NCBI RefSeq assembly: GCF_025854335.1
Contig: NZ_CP107716.1
Span: 1,481,001 to 1,545,000 of the forward strand
Length of the DNA stretch: 64,000 nt
Source: Pelagibacterium flavum
GTDB taxonomy: Bacteria; Pseudomonadota; Alphaproteobacteria; Rhizobiales; Devosiaceae
Reading direction: 5' to 3'
Part shown: one piece after another, positions 15,015 through 25,758 of the stretch
Numbering within the stretch: position 1 is the first letter of the stretch
Layout of the letters: each line of letters starts with the position of its first letter
The notes under the pieces: generated by a model
Databases searched by the model: none
Seen by the model: the letters and a program-made list of their open reading frames with translations, nothing else
What the model was told of the DNA's origin: nothing
Position numbers and translations under genes: made by a program

Positions 15015-16022
15015 ATGAAGGGCCAGGACAACGGAAAGTCAGGAGAGGGCACCTATGAAAGCTCTCGCCGCTTCGCGTTCGCCATGCGCGCCCTCAGTCG
15101 AACGCCGGTGTCGCTAAGTTATCAGAACCGCGATCTGCGCTATGAGTGGGCGGAAAACCTTCCCGCCGGCATCGAGTTGAACGATGTGCTGGGATATACC
15201 GATGCCGATTTTCTGCCCCGGTTGGCCGCCGAGCGTCTGCGTGTCACCAAACTTCATGTTATCGAGACCCGGGAGCCGCAACGCTTCGAATTGCCCGTGA
15301 ATATTGGCGGCGAGGTGCGCTGGTTCGACATCTGGATCGATCCCGACCTCGACCCTTCCGGCCTGGCCATGGGGGTCTATTCCACAATCATAGACGTCAG
15401 CGCCCAAAAGCGCCGCGAGGTCCAGCTCAAGAACCTGTTGCGCGAGGTCAGCCATCGCTCACGCAATCTGCTGGCGATTGTCTTGTCGCTCGCCTCCCAG
15501 ACAGCCCGCAGCGCGACCAGCGTTCCCGCTTTCGTTACAGCGTTTTCCGGTCGGCTCCAGGCTATCGCCCGAGCCCAGGATCTCATTACTGATCGGGACT
15601 GGCAGGGGGCGCTGCTGAGCGATCTGATATCGCGCCAGATCGCGCTGTTTCATCGCGACAATGCGCTTCCGGTGGAGCTCAAGGGTGATGACCTGGTTGT
15701 TTCGCCCAACGCGGCTCTCTATGTCGGCCTCGCAATTCACGAGCTTGCCTCAAATGCCGTGCGAAATGGCCAATTGTATCCGGGCGACGGCGCCATTCAC
15801 GTGGCTTTCAGCGTGGAGCCGCGTTCCGATGGTGGGCGCAATCTGATTGTCAAATGGACCGAACGGCTGGGTGCCGGATCGACGGCGCACGAGGTTGAAC
15901 CTCTGACCCGCAAATTTCTCGAAAGCGTGGTGCCGCTGGCTGTCGACGGGATGGGCGAGCTTGCCGTCAACGGCGGCCGCGTGGATTACGCCTTGCGTAT
16001 CGACGGCAACCACATCACCTGA
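15015..16022 (+). CDS. HWE-family sensor histidine kinase, likely stress-response kinase
   Basis: A 335-residue soluble kinase. The N-terminal 120 residues look like a PAS sensor (QNRDLRYEWAENLPAG, DVLGYTDADFLP, ending STIIDVSAQKRRE). The phospho-acceptor box is LLREVSHRSRNLLAIVLSLASQTARS. The HWE features are the N-box His-Glu in LAIHELASNAVRNG and the Trp-x-Glu in VKWTERLG. HWE/HisKA_2 kinases of the PhyK type phosphorylate PhyR, and the position in this locus supports that role. Start is uncertain: GTG 14976 or ATG 15015, neither with a clear ribosome site. No membrane segment, so a cytoplasmic signal is likely. Confidence 0.85.
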   Translation: MKGQDNGKSGEGTYESSRRFAFAMRALSRTPVSLSYQNRDLRYEWAENLPAGIELNDVLGYTDADFLPRLAAERLRVTKLHVIETREPQRFELPVNIGGEVRWFDIWIDPDLDPSGLAMGVYSTIIDVSAQKRREVQLKNLLREVSHRSRNLLAIVLSLASQTARSATSVPAFVTAFSGRLQAIARAQDLITDRDWQGALLSDLISRQIALFHRDNALPVELKGDDLVVSPNAALYVGLAIHELASNAVRNGQLYPGDGAIHVAFSVEPRSDGGRNLIVKWTERLGAGSTAHEVEPLTRKFLESVVPLAVDGMGELAVNGGRVDYALRIDGNHIT

Positions 16023-16063
16023 TCACAAAGTCTTTTGGAAACGCGCCTCAAAACGAGGAAAGA

Positions 16064-16094
16064 CCGGGAAGCCTTTTGGGCTCCCGGCCTTTCT
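16064..16094 (+). terminator. Terminator after the HWE kinase gene
   Basis: CCGGG and AGCC (with one bulged A) pair with GGCT and CCCGG, followed by a T-containing run. Moderate quality. Confidence 0.55.
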
Positions 16095-16173
16095 GATAGC
16101 GAAAGCGCTTGGGGGAAACGCATTCGCGTTACCCATTAATGCGAGCCGCTCAAATTGGTTCCGGCGTGTGCAC

Positions 16174-16252
16174 AAAAAAAGAGGATCGCCGGGCAGCAAT
16201 CCTCTTAGGGTCAGGGCTTGGCACGATGAAGGTAGGGGCGCCTCCATCGGCT
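16174..16252 (-). ncRNA. Stress-induced sRNA candidate, GsrN-like
   Basis: In the 388-base gap between the kinase gene and glgP, the minus strand carries an exact EcfG promoter (16285-16261), and a Rho-independent terminator ends at 16174. The predicted transcript is about 80 nt (the start near 16252 is an estimate). It folds into a 5' stem-loop with 9-bp stem CGATGGAGG (16249-16241) / CCTTCATCG (16232-16224) and an exposed C-rich loop CGCCCCTA. The 3' stem AAGAGGAT / ATCCTCTT (16206-16199 with 16186-16179) is followed by seven T residues. No ORF is supported. GsrN of Caulobacter has the same plan: EcfG-dependent, C-rich 5' loop, 3' terminator hairpin. Homology is inferred from architecture only. 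Confidence 0.65.
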
Positions 16253-16260
16253 TTTCCTAA

Positions 16261-16285
16261 AACGCGCCGGCCCGCCGCTGGTTCC
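16261..16285 (-). promoter_or_regulatory. EcfG-type promoter of the sRNA candidate
   Basis: On the minus strand GGAAC (16285-16281), 16 bases, CGTT (16264-16261). No protein gene lies downstream on this strand before the terminator. Confidence 0.75.
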
Positions 16286-16410
16286 ATCGACGCCCGTTAT
16301 TTGTTCAACCATGTTGAAGGCACATGGACGCCATGACGCTAAAGGTGCTGGAAAGCGGCCGGAACTCGTGCAACACTGAACTTCTCTGAGGGGAGGAACA
16401 GACATGAACC

Positions 16411-18891
16411 ATGGGTTGCGATATGCCGCAAAAGCCAATCGTTTACGACGCCCCCACCCCTCAGCCGCGGGCCAGCGATGCTGAAACGCTTCGTAACGAA
16501 ATCCTCGAAAAGCTGACCTATGCCGTCGGTAAGGATCCGATTGTCGCGCGCCGAACGGACTGGTTGACTGCGACCATTCTGACCATTCGCGACCGGATCA
16601 TCGATCAGTGGATGGAATCGACGCGCGACACGTGGCGGACATCGCAAAAACGCGTCTATTATCTCAGCCTTGAATTTCTGATCGGCCGCCTGATGCGCGA
16701 TGCCGTGTCCAATCTGGGCATGATGGAGCCGGTGCGTGAAGCGCTGGCCTCGTTCAATGTCGACCTTGATGAATTGATCGAACGCGAGCCCGATGCGGCT
16801 CTCGGCAATGGCGGTCTTGGCCGTTTGGCCGCGTGTTTTCTGGAATCGATGTCCACCGTCAAGGTTCCCGCTTATGGCTATGGCATCCGCTATGTCCACG
16901 GGCTTTTCCGCCAGGAAATGAGCGATGGCTGGCAGGTGGAATTGCCCGAGGACTGGCTTGCGCACGGCAATCCATGGGAATTCGAGCGGCGCGAAAGTGC
17001 CTATGAGATCGGGTTTGGCGGCTCTGTCGAACCGGTCACCCAGCCTGACGGCAGCGTGCGGCAGGTCTGGCATCCGGCCGAGCATCTCAACGCCGTGGCC
17101 TTCGATACGCCGGTGGTGGGTTGGCGCGGCGCGCGGGTGAATACTCTGCGCCTGTGGAGCGCCCAGCCGATCGATCCGCTGCTGCTCGACCGCTTCAACT
17201 CGGGCGATCATATCGGCGCGCTGGAGGAAAGCGCGAAGGCGGTTTCCATCACGCGGGTGCTCTATCCCGCCGATTCGACGCCCGCCGGTCAGGAATTGCG
17301 GCTGCGGCAGGAGTTCTTCTTTTCCTCGGCCTCGCTGCAGGACATTGTGCGCCGCCATCTGCAGCAATATGGTGATCTGGGCTCGCTCCCCGACAAGGTG
17401 GCCATCCAGCTCAACGACACCCATCCGGCGATTTCGATTGCCGAGATGATGCGTATCCTGATGGACGTGCAGGGACTGGCCTGGAACGAAGCGTGGAAGT
17501 TGACCAAGGCCATCTTCTCTTACACCAACCACACATTGTTGCCCGAGGCGCTGGAAACCTGGCCCGTGGCGCTGCTCGAGCGGCTGTTGCCGCGCCAGAT
17601 GCAGATTGCCTACGCGATCAACGCCATGGTGCTCGAGGAAGCGCGCGAAAAGGGGCTCGACGACTCCCGGATCGCGGCGATCTCGCTGATTGACGAAAAC
17701 GGCGGGCGTCGGCTGCGCATGGGGCAATTGGCATTCGTCGGGTCCCATTCCATCAACGGCGTTTCCGCGCTTCATACCGAATTGATGAAGCAGACGGTGT
17801 TTGCCGATCTGCACAAACTCTATCCCGAGCGCATCAATAACAAGACCAATGGCGTCACGCCACGCCGCTGGCTGATGCAGTGCAATCCTGCACTGACCAA
17901 GCTGATTTCCGAGCGTATCGGGCCCGAATTCCGGGATGATATCGAGCAATTGATCAAGCTCGATGTGCATGCCGAGGACAAATCGTTCCAGGATCAGTTC
18001 GCCGCCGTCAAACGCGGCAACAAGGAACGGCTTGCGGCGCTCATCAAGGAGCGGGCGGGCGTTACGGTTTCGCCCGACGCGCTGTTTGATATCCAGATCA
18101 AGCGCATTCATGAATACAAGCGCCAGCTGCTCAACATCATGGAAGCAGTAGCGCAGTACAACATGATCCGCGCCCATCCCGAAAAGCGCTGGGTGCCGCG
18201 GGTCAAGGTGTTCGCGGGCAAGGCGGCGCCGAGTTACTGGAACGCCAAGCTCATCATCAAGCTCATCAACGACGTTGCCAAGGTCATCAACAACGACCCG
18301 GCGGTGCGGGGGCTTTTGAAGGTGGTGTTCCTGCCCAATTACAACGTGTCGCTGGCGGAAACGATTATTCCGGCTGCCGATCTGTCCGAGCAGATTTCGA
18401 CTGCCGGCATGGAAGCGTCGGGGACCGGGAACATGAAGTTCGCGCTCAACGGGGCGTTGACCATCGGGACGATGGATGGCGCGAATGTCGAGATGCGTGA
18501 GCGGTTAGGCCCTGAAAACATTGTGATTTTCGGGATGACGGCTGATGAGGTCGATGACGTTCGGGCTCAGAACCGTTCGCCGCGCGAGACGATCGAGGCG
18601 AGCCAGTCGCTGCGTGAAGTGATCGAGGCCATCGGGTCGGGCGTGTTTTCCCCGGACGACCGGGCACGCTATCGCGGCCTGATGGACGGGCTTTACGATC
18701 ATGACTGGTTCATGGTGGCGCGCGACTTCGACGCGTACTGCGCGGCCCAGCGCAAGGTCGATACTTTCTGGAATGACCGCAAGGTCTGGAATGCCATGGC
18801 GATCCGCAATACGGCGCGAATGGCCTGGTTTTCCTCGGATCGCACGATCCGCGAATATGCCGATGACATCTGGGGAGCACCGCACATCTGA
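16411..18891 (+). CDS. glgP: Glycogen/alpha-glucan phosphorylase
   Basis: An 826-residue enzyme of normal length that releases glucose-1-phosphate from glycogen chains. Recognisable segments are the N-terminal YYLSLEFLIGR, LGNGGLGRLAACFLES, YGYGIRYVHGLF, the IQLNDTHPAISIAEMMR block, RIHEYKRQLLN, and the pyridoxal-phosphate lysine in EASGTGNMKFALNG. First gene of the glycogen cluster. Start choice: GAGGGGAGG (16388-16396) is best spaced for an out-of-frame ATG at 16404. The in-frame ATG at 16411 or 16423 is used here, so the exact N-terminus is uncertain by a few residues. Confidence 0.95.
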   Translation: MGCDMPQKPIVYDAPTPQPRASDAETLRNEILEKLTYAVGKDPIVARRTDWLTATILTIRDRIIDQWMESTRDTWRTSQKRVYYLSLEFLIGRLMRDAVSNLGMMEPVREALASFNVDLDELIEREPDAALGNGGLGRLAACFLESMSTVKVPAYGYGIRYVHGLFRQEMSDGWQVELPEDWLAHGNPWEFERRESAYEIGFGGSVEPVTQPDGSVRQVWHPAEHLNAVAFDTPVVGWRGARVNTLRLWSAQPIDPLLLDRFNSGDHIGALEESAKAVSITRVLYPADSTPAGQELRLRQEFFFSSASLQDIVRRHLQQYGDLGSLPDKVAIQLNDTHPAISIAEMMRILMDVQGLAWNEAWKLTKAIFSYTNHTLLPEALETWPVALLERLLPRQMQIAYAINAMVLEEAREKGLDDSRIAAISLIDENGGRRLRMGQLAFVGSHSINGVSALHTELMKQTVFADLHKLYPERINNKTNGVTPRRWLMQCNPALTKLISERIGPEFRDDIEQLIKLDVHAEDKSFQDQFAAVKRGNKERLAALIKERAGVTVSPDALFDIQIKRIHEYKRQLLNIMEAVAQYNMIRAHPEKRWVPRVKVFAGKAAPSYWNAKLIIKLINDVAKVINNDPAVRGLLKVVFLPNYNVSLAETIIPAADLSEQISTAGMEASGTGNMKFALNGALTIGTMDGANVEMRERLGPENIVIFGMTADEVDDVRAQNRSPRETIEASQSLREVIEAIGSGVFSPDDRARYRGLMDGLYDHDWFMVARDFDAYCAAQRKVDTFWNDRKVWNAMAIRNTARMAWFSSDRTIREYADDIWGAPHI

Positions 18892-18982
18892 CGATTTGAC
18901 TGCGGGACGCCGGAACTGGGGGGTCCCCGGCGGGTTCATTACAAGAGGCTGATGCGTTGACATCAGAGGGGGAGTAGAACAC

Positions 18983-21184
18983 TTGGCGAAAAAGCAGTCC
19001 GACTGGCAGGCCGATCCCAAACAGATCGCGCGCGTGGTGAACGGCCAGCACGATGATCCGTTCGCGATCCTGGGGCTACATGAGAGTGACGGCCAATGGA
19101 TCGCCCGTGCACTCGTGCCCCACGCCCAATGGACCGAGGTGCGCACGCTCGACGGCAAGTCCTTGGGAAAGCTCGAAAAAAGGGACGATGCGGGATTTTT
19201 CGAAGGCCGTGTGGCCATAGACCGTTTTCAGCCCGTAATCTACCACGCCGGCAATGAAGGGGGAGAGTGGGACGTCGTCGATCCCTATTCCTTCGGCCCG
19301 GTGCTTGGCCCGATGGACGATTATTACATCGGCGAAGGATCCCATCTGCGCCTGTTCGACAAGATGGGCGCCCATTTCATGACATTCGAGGGGGTGGAGG
19401 GCACCCATTTTGCCGTCTGGGCGCCAAACGCGCAGCGGGTTTCGGTGGTGGGCTCGTTCAACGATTGGGACGGGCGGCGCCATGTCATGCGGCTGCGCAA
19501 AGAAATCGGGATCTGGGAGATATTCCTGCCCGGTGTTCAGCCCGGCGCTCAATACAAATACGAAATCATCGGCAAGGCGGGAAACCTGCTGCCGCTCAAG
19601 GCCGACCCCTACGCGCAGCAATCGGAATTGCGGCCCAGGACGGCCTCGGTGGTTGCCGATCCGACGCCCTTTGCCTGGACCGACGACGCTTACATGGAAG
19701 CGCGCAAATCGCGCGATTACCGCCGCGAGCCGATGAGCGTTTACGAGGTTCATCTTGGCTCCTGGCGCAAGCGGCCCGATGGCGGGTTCCTGAGCTATGA
19801 CCAGCTTGCCGAGCAATTGGTGCCCTATGCCGCCGATATGGGATTTACCCACATCGAATTGCTGCCGATCACCGAGCATCCCTACGACCCGAGCTGGGGG
19901 TATCAGCCGACGGGGCTTTACGCGCCCACCGCGCGGTTCGGCGACCCGGCGGGATTTGCCCGGTTCGTCGATGCGGCGCACAATGCCGGGTTGGGGATCA
20001 TTCTCGATTGGGTGCCCGCGCACTTTCCCACCGATGAGCATGGACTGGCCAATTTCGACGGCACGGCGCTCTATGAGCATGCCGATCCGCGTCAGGGCTA
20101 TCACCCGGACTGGAACACGGCGATCTACAATTTCGGGCGCAAGGAAGTCTCGAGCTTTCTCACCAACAATGCGCTCTACTGGCTGGAAAAATTCCACATC
20201 GACGGGCTGCGCGTCGATGCGGTCGCATCGATGCTCTATCTCGATTATTCGCGCCAGCCGGGCCAATGGGTGCCCAACAAGCATGGCGGCAACGAGAACA
20301 TCGAAGCCATAGCCTTTCTCCAGCGCGTCAATGCCGAAACCTACGGCCAGCACCCGGGCACCTTTACCGCCGCCGAGGAATCGACGAGCTGGCCGGGAGT
20401 AACCGCGCCGACCTACGCCAAGGGGCTGGGGTTCGGGTTCAAGTGGAACATGGGGTTCATGAACGACACGCTGCGCTACATGCAGCGCGAGCCGATCCAT
20501 CGCCGCTTCCACCACCACGATCTGAGCTTCGGGCTGCTCTACGCGTTTTCGGAGAATTTTACCCTGCCCCTCAGCCATGACGAGGTGGTGCATGGCAAGG
20601 GATCGCTGCTTGCCAAGATGCCGGGCGACGACTGGCAGAAGTTCGCCAACCTGCGCGCTTACTACGCCTTCATGTGGGGCTATCCAGGCAAGAAGCTGTT
20701 GTTCATGGGCCAGGAATTCGCCCAGCGCGAGGAGTGGAACGAGGCTCAGGCGCTCGATTGGTGGCTGCTGGACGCGCCATCGCATGAGGGGGTGCGGCGT
20801 CTCGTGTCCGATCTCAACACCGTCTATCGCGAACTGCCGGCGCTGCACGGGCGCGATTGCGAGCCCGAGGGGTTCGAGTGGATCATCGCCAACGATCACG
20901 CCAACTCGGTGCTCGCCTGGGTGCGCAAGGCGCCCGACGCCGCTCCTGTGGTGGTCATCACAAATCTGACACCGGTTCCGCGCGAAAAATACCGCCTGCC
21001 GATGCCCGCGGCGGGGCGCTGGATCGAGCGCATCAACACCGATGCGGGTTGGTACGCGGGTTCCAATACGGGCAATCAAGGTGTGGTCAATGCAACCGAA
21101 GGAAACGAGTTCGGTTATCCGGCAACCGCAGAGATCGTTCTGCCGCCGCTATCGACCCTCATCCTGCAATTTGAACCGGGATAG
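18983..21184 (+). CDS. glgB: 1,4-alpha-glucan branching enzyme
   Basis: A 733-residue GH13 enzyme that introduces alpha-1,6 branches. An N-terminal module and a CBM48 domain (FAVWAPNAQRVSVVGSFNDW, about residues 140-160) precede the catalytic barrel. Barrel motifs include the nucleophile Asp in GLRVDAVASM, the acid Glu in FTAAEEST, and LPLSHDEVVHG. The start codon is TTG with GGGGGAG eight bases upstream; no in-frame ATG of suitable position exists. It follows glgP by 91 bases. Confidence 0.95.
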   Translation: MAKKQSDWQADPKQIARVVNGQHDDPFAILGLHESDGQWIARALVPHAQWTEVRTLDGKSLGKLEKRDDAGFFEGRVAIDRFQPVIYHAGNEGGEWDVVDPYSFGPVLGPMDDYYIGEGSHLRLFDKMGAHFMTFEGVEGTHFAVWAPNAQRVSVVGSFNDWDGRRHVMRLRKEIGIWEIFLPGVQPGAQYKYEIIGKAGNLLPLKADPYAQQSELRPRTASVVADPTPFAWTDDAYMEARKSRDYRREPMSVYEVHLGSWRKRPDGGFLSYDQLAEQLVPYAADMGFTHIELLPITEHPYDPSWGYQPTGLYAPTARFGDPAGFARFVDAAHNAGLGIILDWVPAHFPTDEHGLANFDGTALYEHADPRQGYHPDWNTAIYNFGRKEVSSFLTNNALYWLEKFHIDGLRVDAVASMLYLDYSRQPGQWVPNKHGGNENIEAIAFLQRVNAETYGQHPGTFTAAEESTSWPGVTAPTYAKGLGFGFKWNMGFMNDTLRYMQREPIHRRFHHHDLSFGLLYAFSENFTLPLSHDEVVHGKGSLLAKMPGDDWQKFANLRAYYAFMWGYPGKKLLFMGQEFAQREEWNEAQALDWWLLDAPSHEGVRRLVSDLNTVYRELPALHGRDCEPEGFEWIIANDHANSVLAWVRKAPDAAPVVVITNLTPVPREKYRLPMPAAGRWIERINTDAGWYAGSNTGNQGVVNATEGNEFGYPATAEIVLPPLSTLILQFEPG

Positions 21185-21203
21185 GCGCTAACAATTGGCG
21201 ATC

Positions 21204-21246
21204 GTGCGGTCGAACCGGAAAAGTCTGCAACTTTTGCTGACCGCAC
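21204..21246. repeat. RIME-like palindrome, copy A
   Basis: A 43-bp element between glgB and glgC. Outer arms GTGCGGTC / GACCGCAC and inner arms AAAAGT / ACTTTT share the core GAACCGGAAAAGTCTGCAAC with the copy at 56108 and, with two mismatches, with the copy at 25697. Confidence 0.8.
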
Positions 21247-21312
21247 TCAAAGAAAAAGAATGCAAACGCTGCCGGAGAGGGACCAGCCGGAGGCGCAACA
21301 AAGGAGAGGAAC

Positions 21313-22580
21313 ATGGTCACCAAGAAGAACCCTGCGCCGCTTGCGCGTGACGCCATGGCCTATGTCCTGGCGGGCGGACGCGGCACGCGCCTGATGGAAT
21401 TGACGGACCGACGTGCCAAGCCTGCGGTGTATTTCGGGGGGAAGTCACGCATTATCGATTTTGCGTTATCGAATGCCATCAATTCGGGCATTCGCCGGAT
21501 TTCGGTGGCCACCCAATATCAGGCGCACAGCCTGATCCGGCATCTGCAGCGCGGCTGGAACTTCCTGCGCACCGAGCGTAACGAGAGCTTCGACATTCTG
21601 CCGGCCAGCCAGCGGGTGGCCGAGGACATGTGGTATGCGGGCACGGCGGACGCGGTTTACCAGAACATCGATATCATCGACGACTACAACACCAAGTACA
21701 TCGTCATCCTGGCCGGCGACCACGTCTATAAGATGGATTACGAGATCATGCTGCGCCAGCATGTCGATACCGGCGCGGACGTCACCGTGGGGTGTCTCGA
21801 GGTGCCCTCCAGCGAGGCCTCGGCGTTCGGGGTGATGCATGTGGACGGGCGCGACCGGATCGTCGAGTTCATGGAAAAGCCCAAGGACCCGCCCTCGATT
21901 CCCGACAAGCCAGGCATCTCGCTGGCCTCGATGGGCATTTACGTGTTCGAGACCAAGTTCCTGATGGATCAATTGCGCCGCGACGCTGCGACGGAAGGCT
22001 CGAGCCGCGATTTCGGCAAGGACATCATCCCTCATATCGTTGCCAAGGGCACCGCATGGGCGCACCGGTTTCCGCGCTCCTGCGTGCGCTCCGAGTACGA
22101 GCAGGTTTCCTACTGGAAGGATGTGGGGACGATCGACGCTTATTGGGAAGCCAATATCGATCTGACCGACATCACCCCCCAGCTCGATCTCTACGACCGC
22201 GAATGGCCGGTCTGGACCCATGCCGAGATCACGCCGCCCGCCAAATTCGTCCACGATATCGATGGACGACGCGGGCATGCGATCTCCTCGCTTGTGTCGG
22301 GTGACTGTATCGTTTCCGGCGCTCAGTTGCGGCGCACGCTGCTGGGGACGGGCGCACGGGTCAATTCCTATTCCGAGCTCAACGAGGCGGTGGTCCTGCC
22401 CCAATGCACGATCGGGCGCGGGGTGCGGCTCAACAAGGTCGTGGTCGATGCACGGGTGGAAATTCCCGAAGGGCTCGTGGTCGGAGAGGACCCTGAATTC
22501 GACGCGAAATGGTTCCGCCGCACCGAAAGCGGCGTTACGCTCATCACCCAACCCATGATCAACCGGTATCTTTCTTCGAA

Positions 22581-22584
<4 letters not shown>
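21313..22584 (+). CDS. glgC: Glucose-1-phosphate adenylyltransferase (ADP-glucose pyrophosphorylase)
   Basis: A 423-residue enzyme that makes ADP-glucose from ATP and glucose-1-phosphate, the committed step of glycogen synthesis. It has the nucleotidyltransferase motif [21 protein letters not shown] (residues 17-37), the activator/PPi segment, [13 protein letters not shown] with catalytic Asp, the glucose-phosphate site FMEKPKD, and a C-terminal left-handed beta-helix repeat region. Ribosome site AAAGGAG lies upstream of the ATG. Its stop overlaps the glgA start. Confidence 0.95.
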
Positions 22585-25651
<3,067 letters not shown>

Positions 25652-25654
<3 letters not shown>

Positions 25655-25739
25655 AGCCGATCCGGCCCGGATCACGCTCCAGGTCCTTATTTTCTCGCGC
25701 GATCGAACCGAAAAAGTCTACAACTTTTTCTGATCGCAC
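25652..25739. repeat. RIME-like composite repeat, copy B
   Basis: Starts TAGAGCC at the pgm stop codon. A left hairpin (GATCCGG / CCGGATC) is followed by a spacer with TTATTTT and then the 43-bp right palindrome (25697-25739) with arms ending GATCGCAC. Same two-part plan as the copy at 56062. Confidence 0.75.
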
Positions 25740-25758
25740 TTTGACAGAAAGCCCGTCG

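Noticed and set aside
16339..18177. 612-codon minus-strand frame opposite glgP
   Set aside because: Same reasoning: a shadow of a conserved gene, without start signals or domain character.
19076..21079. 667-codon minus-strand frame opposite glgB
   Set aside because: glgB has full catalytic motifs; the opposing frame has no recognisable domain and mirrors codon bias of the real gene.
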